Below are positions 34,053 through 42,166 of a stretch of 64,000 bases of DNA, piece after piece. Each line of letters starts with the position of its first letter. Within the stretch, counting starts at the first letter, position 1. The translations under genes and the position numbers were made by a program. Source of the stretch: Candidatus Methylomirabilota bacterium (lineage in GTDB: Bacteria; Methylomirabilota; Methylomirabilia; Methylomirabilales; Methylomirabilaceae). The DNA lies in the NCBI GenBank assembly GCA_003104975.1, contig PQAM01000006.1, forward strand, positions 62,001 through 126,000, given 5' to 3'. The notes beneath the pieces were generated by a model. That model saw only the letters and a program-made list of their open reading frames with translations, made no database searches and was not told the DNA's origin.

Positions 34053-34660
34053 CGCGTTCCTCCCTTTCGGGCGCCGGAACGCTCCTTCTGCTCCAGCCCC
34101 CCGCCCTCGGGTCTCACCTGCGACCGAACGCGACTCAAAAACGTCACCCGCTCCAGATCGGTCTCCGCCTCCATACCCACGCCCGAACTCGTCATCCCAC
34201 CTTTCACCAATATGACAGGCGATCGAGTAGATACCCGGTTATCCTTAGACGACCAGTCCAGAGATTCCGTCTGCAGACTGTTGCCCTGCTCAGAGGTCGC
34301 AATCACATTCTTCTCCAAACGAATATCTTTGGTCCGCATATTGACCGTCGCGCTGTCCGACCGAACCGTCAGCGTACCCCGCTCTGAGTAGAGCATCACG
34401 GTGACAGGGTTCGTCCCCTTTTCGACCCTGGCAACGCCCTCCTTATCAAATACCTCCCCGCGATCACCCCACACCTCCCATAATGTTTTCCCGTCCTTCG
34501 TTTCAACGAGGTGAAACTTCGTGATCTTCACATCGGCTGCGGTGCTGGGCTTATCCTGACCGAGGGCGGACGATCCGTTGTCGGCAGCCGAGAGCGCCCA
34601 CAACGCAACGACCGTTATCGCCGTTATCCTTACGATCCACACGCGTACAGCAATTCGCAT
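34049..34660 (-). CDS. lptC: LPS export protein LptC
   Basis: 203 residues. An N-terminal hydrophobic anchor (WIVRITAITVVALWAL) precedes an LptC jellyroll with ITKFHLVETKDGKTLWEVWGDRGEVFD and VRSDSATVNMRTKDIRLEKNV. The ATG at 34660 has AGGA 9 bp upstream; a TTG seven codons earlier is the alternative. First gene of the lptC-lptA-lptB-rpoN-hpf-rapZ run. Its promoter should lie in the roughly 500 bp upstream region. Confidence 0.9.
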   Translation of the reverse strand: MRIAVRVWIVRITAITVVALWALSAADNGSSALGQDKPSTAADVKITKFHLVETKDGKTLWEVWGDRGEVFDKEGVARVEKGTNPVTVMLYSERGTLTVRSDSATVNMRTKDIRLEKNVIATSEQGNSLQTESLDWSSKDNRVSTRSPVILVKGGMTSSGVGMEAETDLERVTFLSRVRSQVRPEGGGLEQKERSGARKGGTR

Positions 34661-34996
34661 TCCTGCTTTCCTATAACACAAAGTGGAGTTGAAGTAAAGA
34701 GACGCGGGATGGGGGAAACCGGAAGACGCAATGATGTGAGCGAGCGTTCAACACTCGCTTGATGCGAATGGCCCGTCACTCATTATGGAGGGTACAATCA
34801 ACGATCGATTGGTGGTCCGGCCTCGCTCCTTCGACCATTGATAAGGGTTTTTTGGCTCTTTTACTCCTTTAAACTTCTCTACGCGCTCATTCTCGCTTGG
34901 TAAGATTCCGTTCCGTCTCACCTCAATATCGAATTCTACTCACCCTCTTACACCGGATCATACTGAGCCGTATGATAATATTATTATAAGATGTCG

Positions 34997-35021
34997 GCTG
35001 GGGGGGATCGCCCCCCCCAGC
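34997..35021. terminator. GC-rich hairpin downstream of the micropeptide ORFs
   Basis: GCTGGGGGGG and CCCCCCCAGC form a 10-bp perfect stem with a loop of about 5 nt. A second stem, ATCATAC/GTATGAT, lies at 34957-34976, with an AT-rich palindrome ATAATATTAT next to it. For minus-strand transcription from the micropeptide genes the hairpin is followed by CGACATCTTATAATAATATT, which is not a clean U tract. It may be a weak terminator or a repeat. The rest of 34661-35163 has no gene I can support. Confidence 0.4.
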
Positions 35022-35163
35022 ATCGGGTGGCATACTTTCCACCGGCTGGGCGACCGACCGGCTGTTTCGCGCTTCTCAATCCCGAGCCGTCGTTATCAGG
35101 CAACCTTCTCTGCGACCTCTACGACCGCTCGGGGCCGATCCGGTCGCCACACCCTACGATTGC

Positions 35164-35217
35164 CTACTTCTTCTTCGTCGCTTTCTTCGGAGCTGCCTTC
35201 TTCTTTGCCGCTGCCAT
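35164..35217 (-). CDS. 17-residue Lys/Ala-rich basic micropeptide
   Basis: Encodes MAAAKKKAAPKKATKKK, with nine lysines in 17 residues, resembling the tail of histone H1-like or ribosomal proteins. It is preceded by AAAGGAGGTGAGGACC, a near-perfect ribosome binding site with a spacing of about 11 bp. The same leader (GGTGAGGACC plus ATGGC) precedes the next ORF 52 bp upstream, so the two are tandem paralogues. Function is unknown: it may bind DNA or RNA, or be a leader peptide sensing lysine. It is too short for standard gene finders. Confidence 0.55.
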   Translation of the reverse strand: MAAAKKKAAPKKATKKK

Positions 35218-35269
35218 TGAGGTCCTCACCTCCTTTCCCTGTTAAGGCCTCTGCTACCGCTGATTGAGG

Positions 35270-35341
35270 CTAGCACCCTCTTCCGCCCTTCTTCGCTGTC
35301 TTTGGTGCCGGCTTCTTCGCCTCCTTTTTCTTCGCGGCCAT
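35270..35341 (-). CDS. 23-residue Lys/Ala-rich basic micropeptide
   Basis: Encodes a 23-residue peptide beginning MAAKKKEAKKPAPKTAKKG, very rich in lysine, alanine and proline, with a C-terminal Cys. The leader AAAGGGGGTGAGGACC is nearly identical to that of the neighbouring 17-residue ORF. Duplication of the whole leader-plus-peptide unit argues that translation is real and selected. It lies 48 bp downstream of the HEPN gene on the same strand. No family assignment is possible beyond its histone-H1-like composition. Confidence 0.55.
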   Translation of the reverse strand: MAAKKKEAKKPAPKTAKKGGRGC

Positions 35342-35389
35342 TCGGGTCCTCACCCCCTTTCCACGCCATCGGCAATCCGGTCGGCATCG

Positions 35390-35839
35390 CTAGAGAAACG
35401 CCAACTGAGGATTTTTATCCCGCGCCAGATCCATAAGCCGATCAATCAATACCTGCGCATCCTTCAACGCCTCTTCCACCTCGTACCGAGGAATCGGGGT
35501 CTGTGGCTCATCCATAAAGTCCTGCCGCTTGCGCCGCATTCGATCGAACCCGTTGACAAGCGTGCGTCCCTCGTCACCCAACAGTTCCCCGATCAGCGTT
35601 ACGAAGGTTCGTGCCTGCTCGCGCCCTTTCACCCGCCACCCCTCCGCCAACGTTACGGCCTTCGCTGCTCTCAGTATGGCCTGATACGCAATGATGTACG
35701 CCCACTCCTTATCGATGCTGAGATTCGCCCGTGCTGTCGCCATATCCTTCGCTGCGCGCGCGAGCAGCGTCGACACCTGACGGAAATCGGGTCGAATTTC
35801 CTCCACCAACCCCCGTTCTCTAAGGTCCTCATAGGCCAT
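35390..35839 (-). CDS. HEPN-domain protein (putative toxin partner)
   Basis: 149 residues, all-helical. FRQVSTLLARAAKDMATARANLSIDKEWAYIIAYQAILRAAKAV is typical of HEPN proteins (SAV_6107-like). HEPN toxins use an Rx4-6H RNase motif, but this protein has no histidine at all; the expected region reads MRRKRQDFMDE. It may therefore be inactive, use a variant RxxR(N/Q) site, or act by binding. The start ATG 35839 overlaps the upstream MNT gene by 11 bp, the usual MNT-HEPN arrangement. Confidence 0.8.
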   Translation of the reverse strand: MAYEDLRERGLVEEIRPDFRQVSTLLARAAKDMATARANLSIDKEWAYIIAYQAILRAAKAVTLAEGWRVKGREQARTFVTLIGELLGDEGRTLVNGFDRMRRKRQDFMDEPQTPIPRYEVEEALKDAQVLIDRLMDLARDKNPQLAFL

Positions 35840-36398
35840 CGTCCGTCCCGATGAGGATCGACCTCCGACCCATGAGCACCTCCACGAGGAACGGGTCGTT
35901 CTCCGCCTTCCGCCGATGATATTCCGTTTCGTCAAACACGAGATAGTGGATCTCCCGGCTCAAGCGGCCCTCCAACACCCTTACGGCATCGTTCAGGTCG
36001 TTCAAATCGACCTGTCCGATCACCATCAATCGTATAGGGCCGAGCCCTTCCTCGCCCTCAAGCTGCTCAGCCCCGTACACCATGGCCCGCTGGATTCCCT
36101 TAATCCTTCTGAGCCCTTCTCGGAGACTGGCATAGATACCAGTCGTCTTGGCAATAATTGCCCGCATCTCACTGTACAGGGGCGACGCCTTGTTGGCCCG
36201 ATAGTACCGAAGATTCCCAACCTTTTCGCTAGCCAGCAAACCGGCCCTTTCCAGGTTGTCCAACTCTCGCTTGATCCCGGAGATGTCTCGCCCAAGGTGT
36301 CGCGCCAATTCCCTGACGTAATAGCGCTTATCCAACCTAGTAAAAAACAGTGTGAGAATACTTACCCGTATTTCTGACGAGAATAACCGGATCAACAA
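35829..36398 (-). CDS. Winged-helix + nucleotidyltransferase-like (MNT) antitoxin/regulator
   Basis: 189 residues. The N-terminal winged helix (VSILTLFFTRLDKRYYVRELARHLGRDISGIKRELDNLERAGLL, about 12-56) is fused to an MNT-type nucleotidyltransferase. The catalytic pattern GSx10DxD is degenerate: it reads VYGAEQLEGEEGLGPIRLMVIG, with GS changed to GA and both aspartates missing. It may act as a DNA-binding regulator instead of an AMPylating antitoxin. The start is TTG at 36398 with GAGGTG upstream. Three 7-bp operator-like half-sites cover its promoter (see entry). Confidence 0.8.
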   Translation of the reverse strand: MLIRLFSSEIRVSILTLFFTRLDKRYYVRELARHLGRDISGIKRELDNLERAGLLASEKVGNLRYYRANKASPLYSEMRAIIAKTTGIYASLREGLRRIKGIQRAMVYGAEQLEGEEGLGPIRLMVIGQVDLNDLNDAVRVLEGRLSREIHYLVFDETEYHRRKAENDPFLVEVLMGRRSILIGTDDGL

Positions 36399-36458
36399 CA
36401 GCCCACCTCACCATTGGCGTTGTTGATATTTTTACAACAACCGTTCTTTTCATGTCAA
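36393..36458 (-). promoter_or_regulatory. Promoter and three-half-site operator of the MNT-HEPN operon
   Basis: On the minus strand TTGACA (36453-36458) is followed after 18 bp by TAAAAA (36429-36434). Centred on that -10, GTTGTTG (36419-36425) and CAACAAC (36435-36441) form a perfect 7-bp inverted repeat with a 9-bp spacer. A third half-site, CAACAAC (36393-36399), lies on the start codon. The region is AT-rich compared with its surroundings. Autorepression by the winged helix of the MNT protein is the obvious inference. Confidence 0.65.
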
Positions 36459-36577
36459 CATAAATCGACAAAAAAAATAAATATTTTTTGCAGCCATAGA
36501 ACGGGTTATGCCGACCCCCCCGATCCTTGCCTTCCGATGGGTGTCCTGACAGCATAGGCGCATGAAACGATAGGCCT

Positions 36578-37132
36578 TCAAATACGGGGCAGTGTAATGT
36601 CATGCTGTGCCTGGTATTTGCCCTTCTTGTCGCCGTAGGAGACGAGACAGGGCTCATCGCTCTCAAAAAAGATCACCTGAGCGATCCCCTCGTTGGCATA
36701 AATTTTGGCCGGTAACGGGGTACTATTGCTGATCTCCAAGGTCGCAAACCCCTCCCACTCCGGTTCGAACGGTGTAACGTTCAGGATGATACCGCAACGC
36801 GCGTAGGAGCTTTTGCCGAGGCAAACGGTCAACACGTTGCGAGGAATCCTGAAATATTCGACGGTCCGGGCGAGGGCAAAGGAGTTAGGCGGCACGATGC
36901 AGACATCGCCTTTGAAGTCGACGAACGAGCGCTCGTCGAAGCATTTCGGATCGACGATGGTCGTGTTGACGTTGGTAAAGATCTTGAACTCGTCGGCGAC
37001 CCGGATATCATATCCATAGGACGATAAACCGTACGAGATGACGCCGCTTCGAACCTGCCGTTCCTCAAAGGGGGCAATCATCTGATGTTCCGTCGCCATC
37101 CGCGTAATCCACTTATCCGATTTAATCGACAT
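36578..37132 (-). CDS. dcd: dCTP deaminase
   Basis: 184 residues. [61 protein letters not shown] and [19 protein letters not shown] (catalytic Glu in NEGIAQV) define Dcd, which supplies dUTP for thymidylate synthesis. The ATG at 37132 matches the family start; longer in-frame versions would read through an upstream small ORF. It is adjacent to nrdJ, making a nucleotide-metabolism pair. Confidence 0.95.
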   Translation of the reverse strand: MSIKSDKWITRMATEHQMIAPFEERQVRSGVISYGLSSYGYDIRVADEFKIFTNVNTTIVDPKCFDERSFVDFKGDVCIVPPNSFALARTVEYFRIPRNVLTVCLGKSSYARCGIILNVTPFEPEWEGFATLEISNSTPLPAKIYANEGIAQVIFFESDEPCLVSYGDKKGKYQAQHDITLPRI

Positions 37133-37136
37133 AGGC

Positions 37137-37334
37137 TCATCTCCTCTCGTCATCGCCGGAGGTAAGGACACAGTTGATGGGGCCTCCCTCATCGCTTCCG
37201 CCTCCCCGCACTCGATGATAGTCCATGCACGGCAACGGATAGACACTGCCGCGAAGCGCCGCGCACGACTTCACGTCACATGGGTATGACGTCCCACCTA
37301 TCAGGATCACGCCCCCGCGCTGTATGTTCGTCAT
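37137..37334 (-). CDS. 65-residue Cys-containing hypothetical protein
   Basis: Encodes 65 residues: [20 protein letters not shown], then [20 protein letters not shown], with four cysteines in all. AAAGGAGG lies 6-7 bp before the ATG at 37334, a strong ribosome binding site, and its stop is 4 bp before the dcd start. The location between nrdJ and dcd suggests co-expression with nucleotide genes. I recognise no family; it could be a small metal-binding protein or a chance ORF. Confidence 0.5.
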   Translation of the reverse strand: MTNIQRGGVILIGGTSYPCDVKSCAALRGSVYPLPCMDYHRVRGGGSDEGGPINCVLTSGDDERR

Positions 37335-37433
37335 CCGCTCCCTCCTTTCCCACAATAACCCTGCTGTCTCAGCCCTGAGAAAACCGAAACCTATAGCCTA
37401 TACGCTATTCATCGGCTGATGAACGCTTTGTTG

Positions 37434-39875
37434 TTAGCACTCGCTGAAGCCGCAGGAGTAGCACTTCTGGCAGCCCTCTTCGTAGACGAGGGTGGCGAGA
37501 CCGCAGTCGGGGCACATATCGCCCACCTTGAGGGCGGTCACTTCCGCATCGGTACCTTTCCCACGGGCCGCGAGCAGCTCCTGGACCCCAGGTTCGCTGA
37601 GACCAATATGCTCGGCCAGCACCTGCCCAATGGCATCCGGCAGCGACCGGACCCGATCCTTGCCGAAGCCCATCGGGCGCCGGCCGCCGATGCCGGTGAG
37701 TTGGTTGACGATCTGCGTCACCCGCTCTCGGGGCGACATCGGCGACGGGAGCCGGAGGACCAGCGAGATCAAACGGCCGATCGCCTCGGAAACAGCAGAG
37801 GTGTCGCTCCCGGCCTTCCCCACGCTGGCGAACACCTCAAACGGCTCACCCTCGCCGTTCTGGTTCACCGTCACAAAGGCCGTCCCCAGCGGCGTCTCTG
37901 CCCGGTACGTTACGCCCTTCATGGTTCGCGGTCTCGGCTTGACCCTGAGTCTGTCCTCTGAGAAGGATAAGGCGGTAGGTGTGAGGCGTGAGGCGTCCGG
38001 TTCGGCCTCTTCAACTTCGCGCAGTGCAGGCTCTTCGATGCTGCCCGCAGCAGGTTTGGTACCCGTCCCGAGATGCAACACCTGTGTGTCTTTACAGCCG
38101 TCACGAAAGACCGTAATCCCAAGGCAGCCCAGTTCATGCGCCAGCATGTAGGCCCTGGCGATATCCTCCGGGGTGGCCGAATTGGGCAGGTTGATCGTCT
38201 TGGAGACACCGTTATCGGTCTGGTGCTGGAACGCCGCCTGCATCTTCACATGCCATGCGGGCTCGACCTCGTGGGCCGTCCCGAACACCCGCTGCACATC
38301 CTCCGGCACGCCCTCAAGTCCGCGAACAGCCCCCCGTTCGGCCACACGCCGCATCAGTTCTTCGCTATAGAAACCGCGCCGCCTCGCCACCTCCTCGAAG
38401 ATCGGGTTGACAAAGGTCAGATGCCGGTCGCCGACGATGTGTCTGAACGCGACGGCAAAGATCGGCTCGATCCCGGACGAACACCCGACGATAATGCTGA
38501 TGGTCCCCGTCGGGGCGATGGTCGTCACCGTGGAGTTGCGGACGGGCCTCCCGCCTTTGTAGATACTCCGCGACCAGCGCGGGAACGGTCCCCGCGCCTC
38601 CGCCAGCTTCTCGGAGGCATCGTGACCGATGCGTCGGACGAAGCCCATCACCTCCTCACCCAACGTCACCGCCTCATCACTGTCGTAGGGGATGCCGAGC
38701 TCGAGCAACAGGTCGGCCCACCCCATGACGCCAAGACCGATCCGCCGGTTCTTGCGAACCTCCTCGCTGATATCCTGAAGCGGATAGGGGTTCACGTCGA
38801 TCACGTCATCCAGGAACCGGACCGCCGTTCGCACCGCCTGCTCAAGCCCAACCCAATCGATCCGTTCCGTCGTTGCCGCGTCCGCCGGAATCGAGGGAAG
38901 GTAAAATCTGGCCAGATTGATCGACCCCAGATTACAGGCATCATTGGGTCCAAGCGGCTGCTCACCGCAGGGGTTCGTGGCCTCGATCAGCTCGTCCTGG
39001 GGGATGGGATTGGCCGGGCTGGCATTGATTCGATCGATAAAGATCATCCCGGGATCGCCGGTTCGCCACGCCGCCTGAACCATTCGCTGAAAGACCTCTC
39101 TCGCTCGAAGATGACCGGTCACAAGCTTGGTATGAGGATCGACCAGCGCGTACTCCTCATCCTGTGTCAGCGCATTCATAAACGCTTCGGTAGTCGCCAC
39201 CGAAATATTAAAGTTGGTAATCCCACCGTCCAGCTTGCAGTCGATAAATTCGAGGATGTCGGGGTGATCCACCCTGAGAATTCCCATATTGGCGCCCCGC
39301 CTGGTACCCCCCTGTTTGACGGCCTCGGTCGCTGCGTTAAACACCCGGAGGAAGCTGATGGGGCCGCTGGCCTTGCCGCCCGTCGACTTGACCAGGGTAT
39401 CCTTCGGCCTCAGGCGCGAGAAGGCGAACCCCGTCCCGCCGCCCGATTGATGAATGATGGCCGCCCGTTTGACCGCCTCGAAGATCCCCTCCATGGAGTC
39501 CTCGACGGGGAGCACGAAGCAGGCCGAATACTGCAGTCCGTTATCCTTGCCGGCGTTCATCATTGTCGGCGAGTTCGGCAGGAACTTCCCTTCGATCATC
39601 AGATCATAAAACGACTCGGCCACCTGGCGGGCCTCCGCCTCTGTTCGACCCCACTGCGCTTCAGCCTTCGCGATCGCAACCGCCACGCGCCAACACATCT
39701 CCTCTGGCGTCTCGGCCACGCCTGTCGCGTCCTTGACCAGATACCGCTCCCTGAGTACCCGAAGGGCCGATTCACTCCACTGCCCATCCTTCGTCGGTCG
39801 GGATCCGAATCCCGGCGTCGCCTCGCCCCCCTTTGCCATCCCGTGCACAATTGCCTCGCTCGCCTTACCAGGCAT
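37434..39875 (-). CDS. nrdJ: Adenosylcobalamin-dependent ribonucleotide reductase (class II)
   Basis: About 813 residues. [11 protein letters not shown] and [17 protein letters not shown] (first redox Cys), [13 protein letters not shown], the active-site NPCGEQPL and the PTGTISII block identify the class II large subunit. The C-terminal zinc ribbon has CPDCG and [12 protein letters not shown]. It reduces ribonucleotides using B12 and needs no oxygen or NrdB. The ATG at 39875 is chosen for GGAGG 8 bp upstream; longer forms would begin inside the promoter boxes. I see no cobalamin riboswitch. dcd and a small ORF follow downstream. Confidence 0.95.
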   Translation of the reverse strand: MPGKASEAIVHGMAKGGEATPGFGSRPTKDGQWSESALRVLRERYLVKDATGVAETPEEMCWRVAVAIAKAEAQWGRTEAEARQVAESFYDLMIEGKFLPNSPTMMNAGKDNGLQYSACFVLPVEDSMEGIFEAVKRAAIIHQSGGGTGFAFSRLRPKDTLVKSTGGKASGPISFLRVFNAATEAVKQGGTRRGANMGILRVDHPDILEFIDCKLDGGITNFNISVATTEAFMNALTQDEEYALVDPHTKLVTGHLRAREVFQRMVQAAWRTGDPGMIFIDRINASPANPIPQDELIEATNPCGEQPLGPNDACNLGSINLARFYLPSIPADAATTERIDWVGLEQAVRTAVRFLDDVIDVNPYPLQDISEEVRKNRRIGLGVMGWADLLLELGIPYDSDEAVTLGEEVMGFVRRIGHDASEKLAEARGPFPRWSRSIYKGGRPVRNSTVTTIAPTGTISIIVGCSSGIEPIFAVAFRHIVGDRHLTFVNPIFEEVARRRGFYSEELMRRVAERGAVRGLEGVPEDVQRVFGTAHEVEPAWHVKMQAAFQHQTDNGVSKTINLPNSATPEDIARAYMLAHELGCLGITVFRDGCKDTQVLHLGTGTKPAAGSIEEPALREVEEAEPDASRLTPTALSFSEDRLRVKPRPRTMKGVTYRAETPLGTAFVTVNQNGEGEPFEVFASVGKAGSDTSAVSEAIGRLISLVLRLPSPMSPRERVTQIVNQLTGIGGRRPMGFGKDRVRSLPDAIGQVLAEHIGLSEPGVQELLAARGKGTDAEVTALKVGDMCPDCGLATLVYEEGCQKCYSCGFSEC

Positions 39876-39999
39876 CGTTGCTCCCTCCATATCGGATAAT
39901 GTCGGCTCCTCGGACCGGCTGCGATCGTCGGCGCCCTGCGTCAGGCGCGTTCCTTCGCCATCTATCCCGAATCGATCCCTCAACATTCGTTTCCGTGGC

Positions 40000-40054
40000 A
40001 CACTACATATTGTATCAGTGGATTCTATTTACTACGATATATTGTGCCTGTCAA
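40000..40054 (-). promoter_or_regulatory. Tandem NrdR-like boxes over a sigma-70 promoter of nrdJ
   Basis: ACACTACATATTGTAT (40000-40015) matches 14 of 16 positions of the NrdR consensus ACACWATATATWGTGT, and CTACGATATATTGTGC (40032-40047) matches 12 of 16. Their centres are 32 bp apart, about three helical turns, the spacing known for NrdR pairs. On the minus strand a perfect TTGACA (40049-40054) places box 2 in the spacer; the -10 is weaker (TAAATA at 40026-40031). The layout implies dATP/ATP-NrdR repression of nrdJ. No nrdR gene is in the window. Confidence 0.75.
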
Positions 40055-40153
40055 GAATAAAATGGATGGGGGTAGAACTTTTCATGTCGCCCGGAGACGG
40101 CAGATGTGGCTGAAGTATGTTCGTACAGCAGCCGCACGATCTACCCCGCGAGA

Positions 40154-41215
40154 CTATGACTTTCCAGAGGATGCACCGGAACTGTGGGGAAGGCCTCTAC
40201 GGCGTATCAGCCATATCAGCGCCAGGCCCATTATTGACATGGCGGCCAGGAGTATCACCCAGAGGTATTGTCGCAGGTAGAGCTTCAGCAGATATAGTAG
40301 ATAGATGTCGTTGTCGGCTTCGCGCCAGGCCCGCTTATATTCTGCAGCGGCTGCGGCGTCGCGACCCTCCGCCTGAAACGCTCGCGCAAGCCCAAACCGA
40401 GCGAAGGTATAATCCGGTTGCAGGCGCAACGCCCGCTCGAACTCCTCAATGGCGGCACAGTGCTCCCCTCGCCGGAACCGCACCCACCCGATCTTTGTCC
40501 GTCCGGCCGGGTCGTCCGGTTTCAGGTTGGATGCCTCGATCAGGCTTTCCAGGGCCTCATCCATCATCCCCTTCCGGTAGTAGACCCACCCCAGATCGTA
40601 CAGATAGGTCGGATTCGTCGGTTCGGCCGATATCGCGTGGCGGTACTCTTCGATCGCCTGATCATACCCGTTCCCTGCCTCCGCATACAGACCGGCCAGG
40701 CCCGCATGGGCGCGCCCATAGGCAGGATCGAACGCAAGGGCGCGGCGGAACGCGCCGGCGGCCTTTTCGCTCTGCTTCAGTGTTGAGGCGATCCACCCGA
40801 GATTGGTCCATGCATCAATATCGGCGGGCTGGATCCGGACCGCTCGTTGAAGTGCGGTAACGGCTTCAGCCCAACGCCCCTGCCTGGCATGCAGCACACC
40901 GAGCAGATTCCAGGAGACGAAGTCGGTCGCGTCCCGTTCGACCCGTGTCTGAAGCTCCGCCATAATCTGATCGGCCGGTCGCCCGGGACCATACGCCTCC
41001 TTCAGTCTCGTATAGGCCACACTACGCCGGGGATCGATCTGAAGCGCGGCTCGGAAGGCCTCCATCGCCTCTGCCATCCGGCCCTCCTGCTGCCGACGAA
41101 GCCCAAGCCGGTACGCCCGGTCCGCCTCATCGGACCGCGCCACCGTTAGCGGAGCCCCCCAGGCGTACCCGCTCAACAACAGGTTCATCACGAGGGCGTA
41201 GATCAGCCGGTGCAT
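40154..41215 (-). CDS. TPR-repeat protein with signal peptide and C-terminal membrane helix
   Basis: About 353 residues from ATG 41215. An N-terminal signal-like segment (MHRLIYALVMNLLLSGYAWG) is followed by some seven tetratricopeptide repeats (for example AYRLGLRRQQEGRMAEAMEAF, AWTNLGWIASTLKQSEKAAGAF, YLYDLGWVYYRKGMMDEALESL). A single C-terminal helix (YLWVILLAAMSIMGLALIWLI) and a short basic tail end the protein. It is probably an envelope scaffold of unknown partner. In-frame ATGs up to 19 codons upstream are alternatives. It is divergent from the 41.3-kb plus-strand cluster. Confidence 0.82.
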   Translation of the reverse strand: MHRLIYALVMNLLLSGYAWGAPLTVARSDEADRAYRLGLRRQQEGRMAEAMEAFRAALQIDPRRSVAYTRLKEAYGPGRPADQIMAELQTRVERDATDFVSWNLLGVLHARQGRWAEAVTALQRAVRIQPADIDAWTNLGWIASTLKQSEKAAGAFRRALAFDPAYGRAHAGLAGLYAEAGNGYDQAIEEYRHAISAEPTNPTYLYDLGWVYYRKGMMDEALESLIEASNLKPDDPAGRTKIGWVRFRRGEHCAAIEEFERALRLQPDYTFARFGLARAFQAEGRDAAAAAEYKRAWREADNDIYLLYLLKLYLRQYLWVILLAAMSIMGLALIWLIRRRGLPHSSGASSGKS

Positions 41216-41305
41216 CGGTCGGCTCACCAGCCCGACTTGTGTACTCATCTGCGCATCCATCCACGACGGCATCAGTTCAGCCGCTGGAACCGCGTTATAA
41301 AAGAC

Positions 41306-41333
41306 TTGCCATTGTACAGAGTGGTGCTAGAAT
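41306..41333 (+). promoter_or_regulatory. Sigma-70 promoter of the 41.3-kb plus-strand cluster
   Basis: TTGCCA (41306-41311), a 16-bp spacer and TAGAAT (41328-41333) each match 5 of 6 consensus positions. The predicted transcript starts near 41340 and leads directly to the AAAGGAGGTG and ATG of the 55-residue membrane protein. It may also serve the following Mrr-like and mscL genes. Confidence 0.65.
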
Positions 41334-41355
41334 CGCGATGCAAAGGAGGTGCTGT

Positions 41356-41523
41356 ATGGAGAATGTGTTGGCCATCGCGACCCAGCCGGACAATATTCCT
41401 ATCATCGGGATGTTGATCCTGACCCTGGTCTGTCTCGGCTCAGCGATGAAGCAGGCATTTCGCCATGACCGCCTGATCAAACAAGGCCGGAAAGATCGTA
41501 TCTTCGAAGAGATGTATCGATAG
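41356..41523 (+). CDS. 55-residue single-pass membrane protein
   Basis: Encodes 55 residues: a short polar N-terminus, one hydrophobic helix (IPIIGMLILTLVCLGSAMK, about 13-31) and a strongly charged C-terminus ending KDRIFEEMYR. AAAGGAGGTG lies 5 bp before the ATG at 41356 and a good promoter precedes it, so expression is well supported. The family is not recognised. It may be a small partner of a membrane complex. Confidence 0.75.
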   Translation: MENVLAIATQPDNIPIIGMLILTLVCLGSAMKQAFRHDRLIKQGRKDRIFEEMYR

Positions 41524-41578
41524 ACGCAGTCCGGCTGTTGCCTGGCTCGTCCCGGTCGTTGCCTGAAAGGCGACACCT

Positions 41579-42079
41579 ATGTTCATTCTGGTGACGGTCG
41601 CCATCCTGCTCGGCTTGGGCCTGATTCTCTTGCTGAATCGGTCTGCCCAGCCGATAGCCGTCGAAAAGGCGTACTACCAGCCCAGAGGCGCCGAGCAGCA
41701 GCAGTTGGAACGTCTCGCACCGGAACAGTTCGAACGCCTCTGTCTTCGTCTTGTGGAACAGATGGGCCTGTCGATCTCGGGCTGCCATCGCAATACACAG
41801 CAAGAGATCGATATCACCGCCGTCAGCTCGCAACCGATTACCGGCGGCAATTACATCGTTCGTTGCGTCCTGATCCCGCCTGAACGACCGATCCACTCCA
41901 CCCAGGTCATTGCGCTCAGCAGCACAGTGCTCGCCGAACGGGCATTAAAGGGTATCTTTATCACCAACGGGTTCTTCTCGGAAGAGGTTCCGAAACTCAC
42001 CGAAGGGCCGACCATTGAGCTCATCAACGGCCAACGCCTTCGACAGATGATGCGGGAACACCGAATCTCTTTGGCCTGA
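41579..42079 (+). CDS. Membrane-anchored restriction-endonuclease-fold (Mrr-like) protein
   Basis: 166 residues. One N-terminal helix (VTVAILLGLGLILLLN) is followed by a soluble domain: QLERLAPEQFERLCLRLVEQMG, QQEIDITAVSSQPITGGNYIVRCVL, KGIFITNGFFSEEVPKL, IELINGQRLRQMM. This is the Mrr-like fold pattern, but the catalytic QxK strand reads VRC, with no lysine, so nuclease activity is doubtful. The C-terminal IELINGQ matches the usual Mrr end. It lies 55 bp after the small membrane protein gene. Confidence 0.7.
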   Translation: MFILVTVAILLGLGLILLLNRSAQPIAVEKAYYQPRGAEQQQLERLAPEQFERLCLRLVEQMGLSISGCHRNTQQEIDITAVSSQPITGGNYIVRCVLIPPERPIHSTQVIALSSTVLAERALKGIFITNGFFSEEVPKLTEGPTIELINGQRLRQMMREHRISLA

Positions 42080-42166
42080 ACCGGCCCGAAGGGATAGTAC
42101 CGATGCCATAAATCATAGCAACCGTGGAAACGTGGCGCAAGCGCTCATTTACGAGGAGGGACGCAG

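Noticed and set aside
34997-35021. Firm intrinsic terminator
   Set aside because: The stem is strong but no T-run follows on either strand, so it is listed only as a low-confidence hairpin.
38073-39899. 608-codon plus-strand frame opposite nrdJ
   Set aside because: Antisense shadow of nrdJ with no recognisable domain or ribosome binding site.
39876-40153. Cobalamin riboswitch upstream of the B12-dependent nrdJ
   Set aside because: I could not find a B12-box-like conserved core or the expected stem architecture; the region is explained by NrdR-like boxes.
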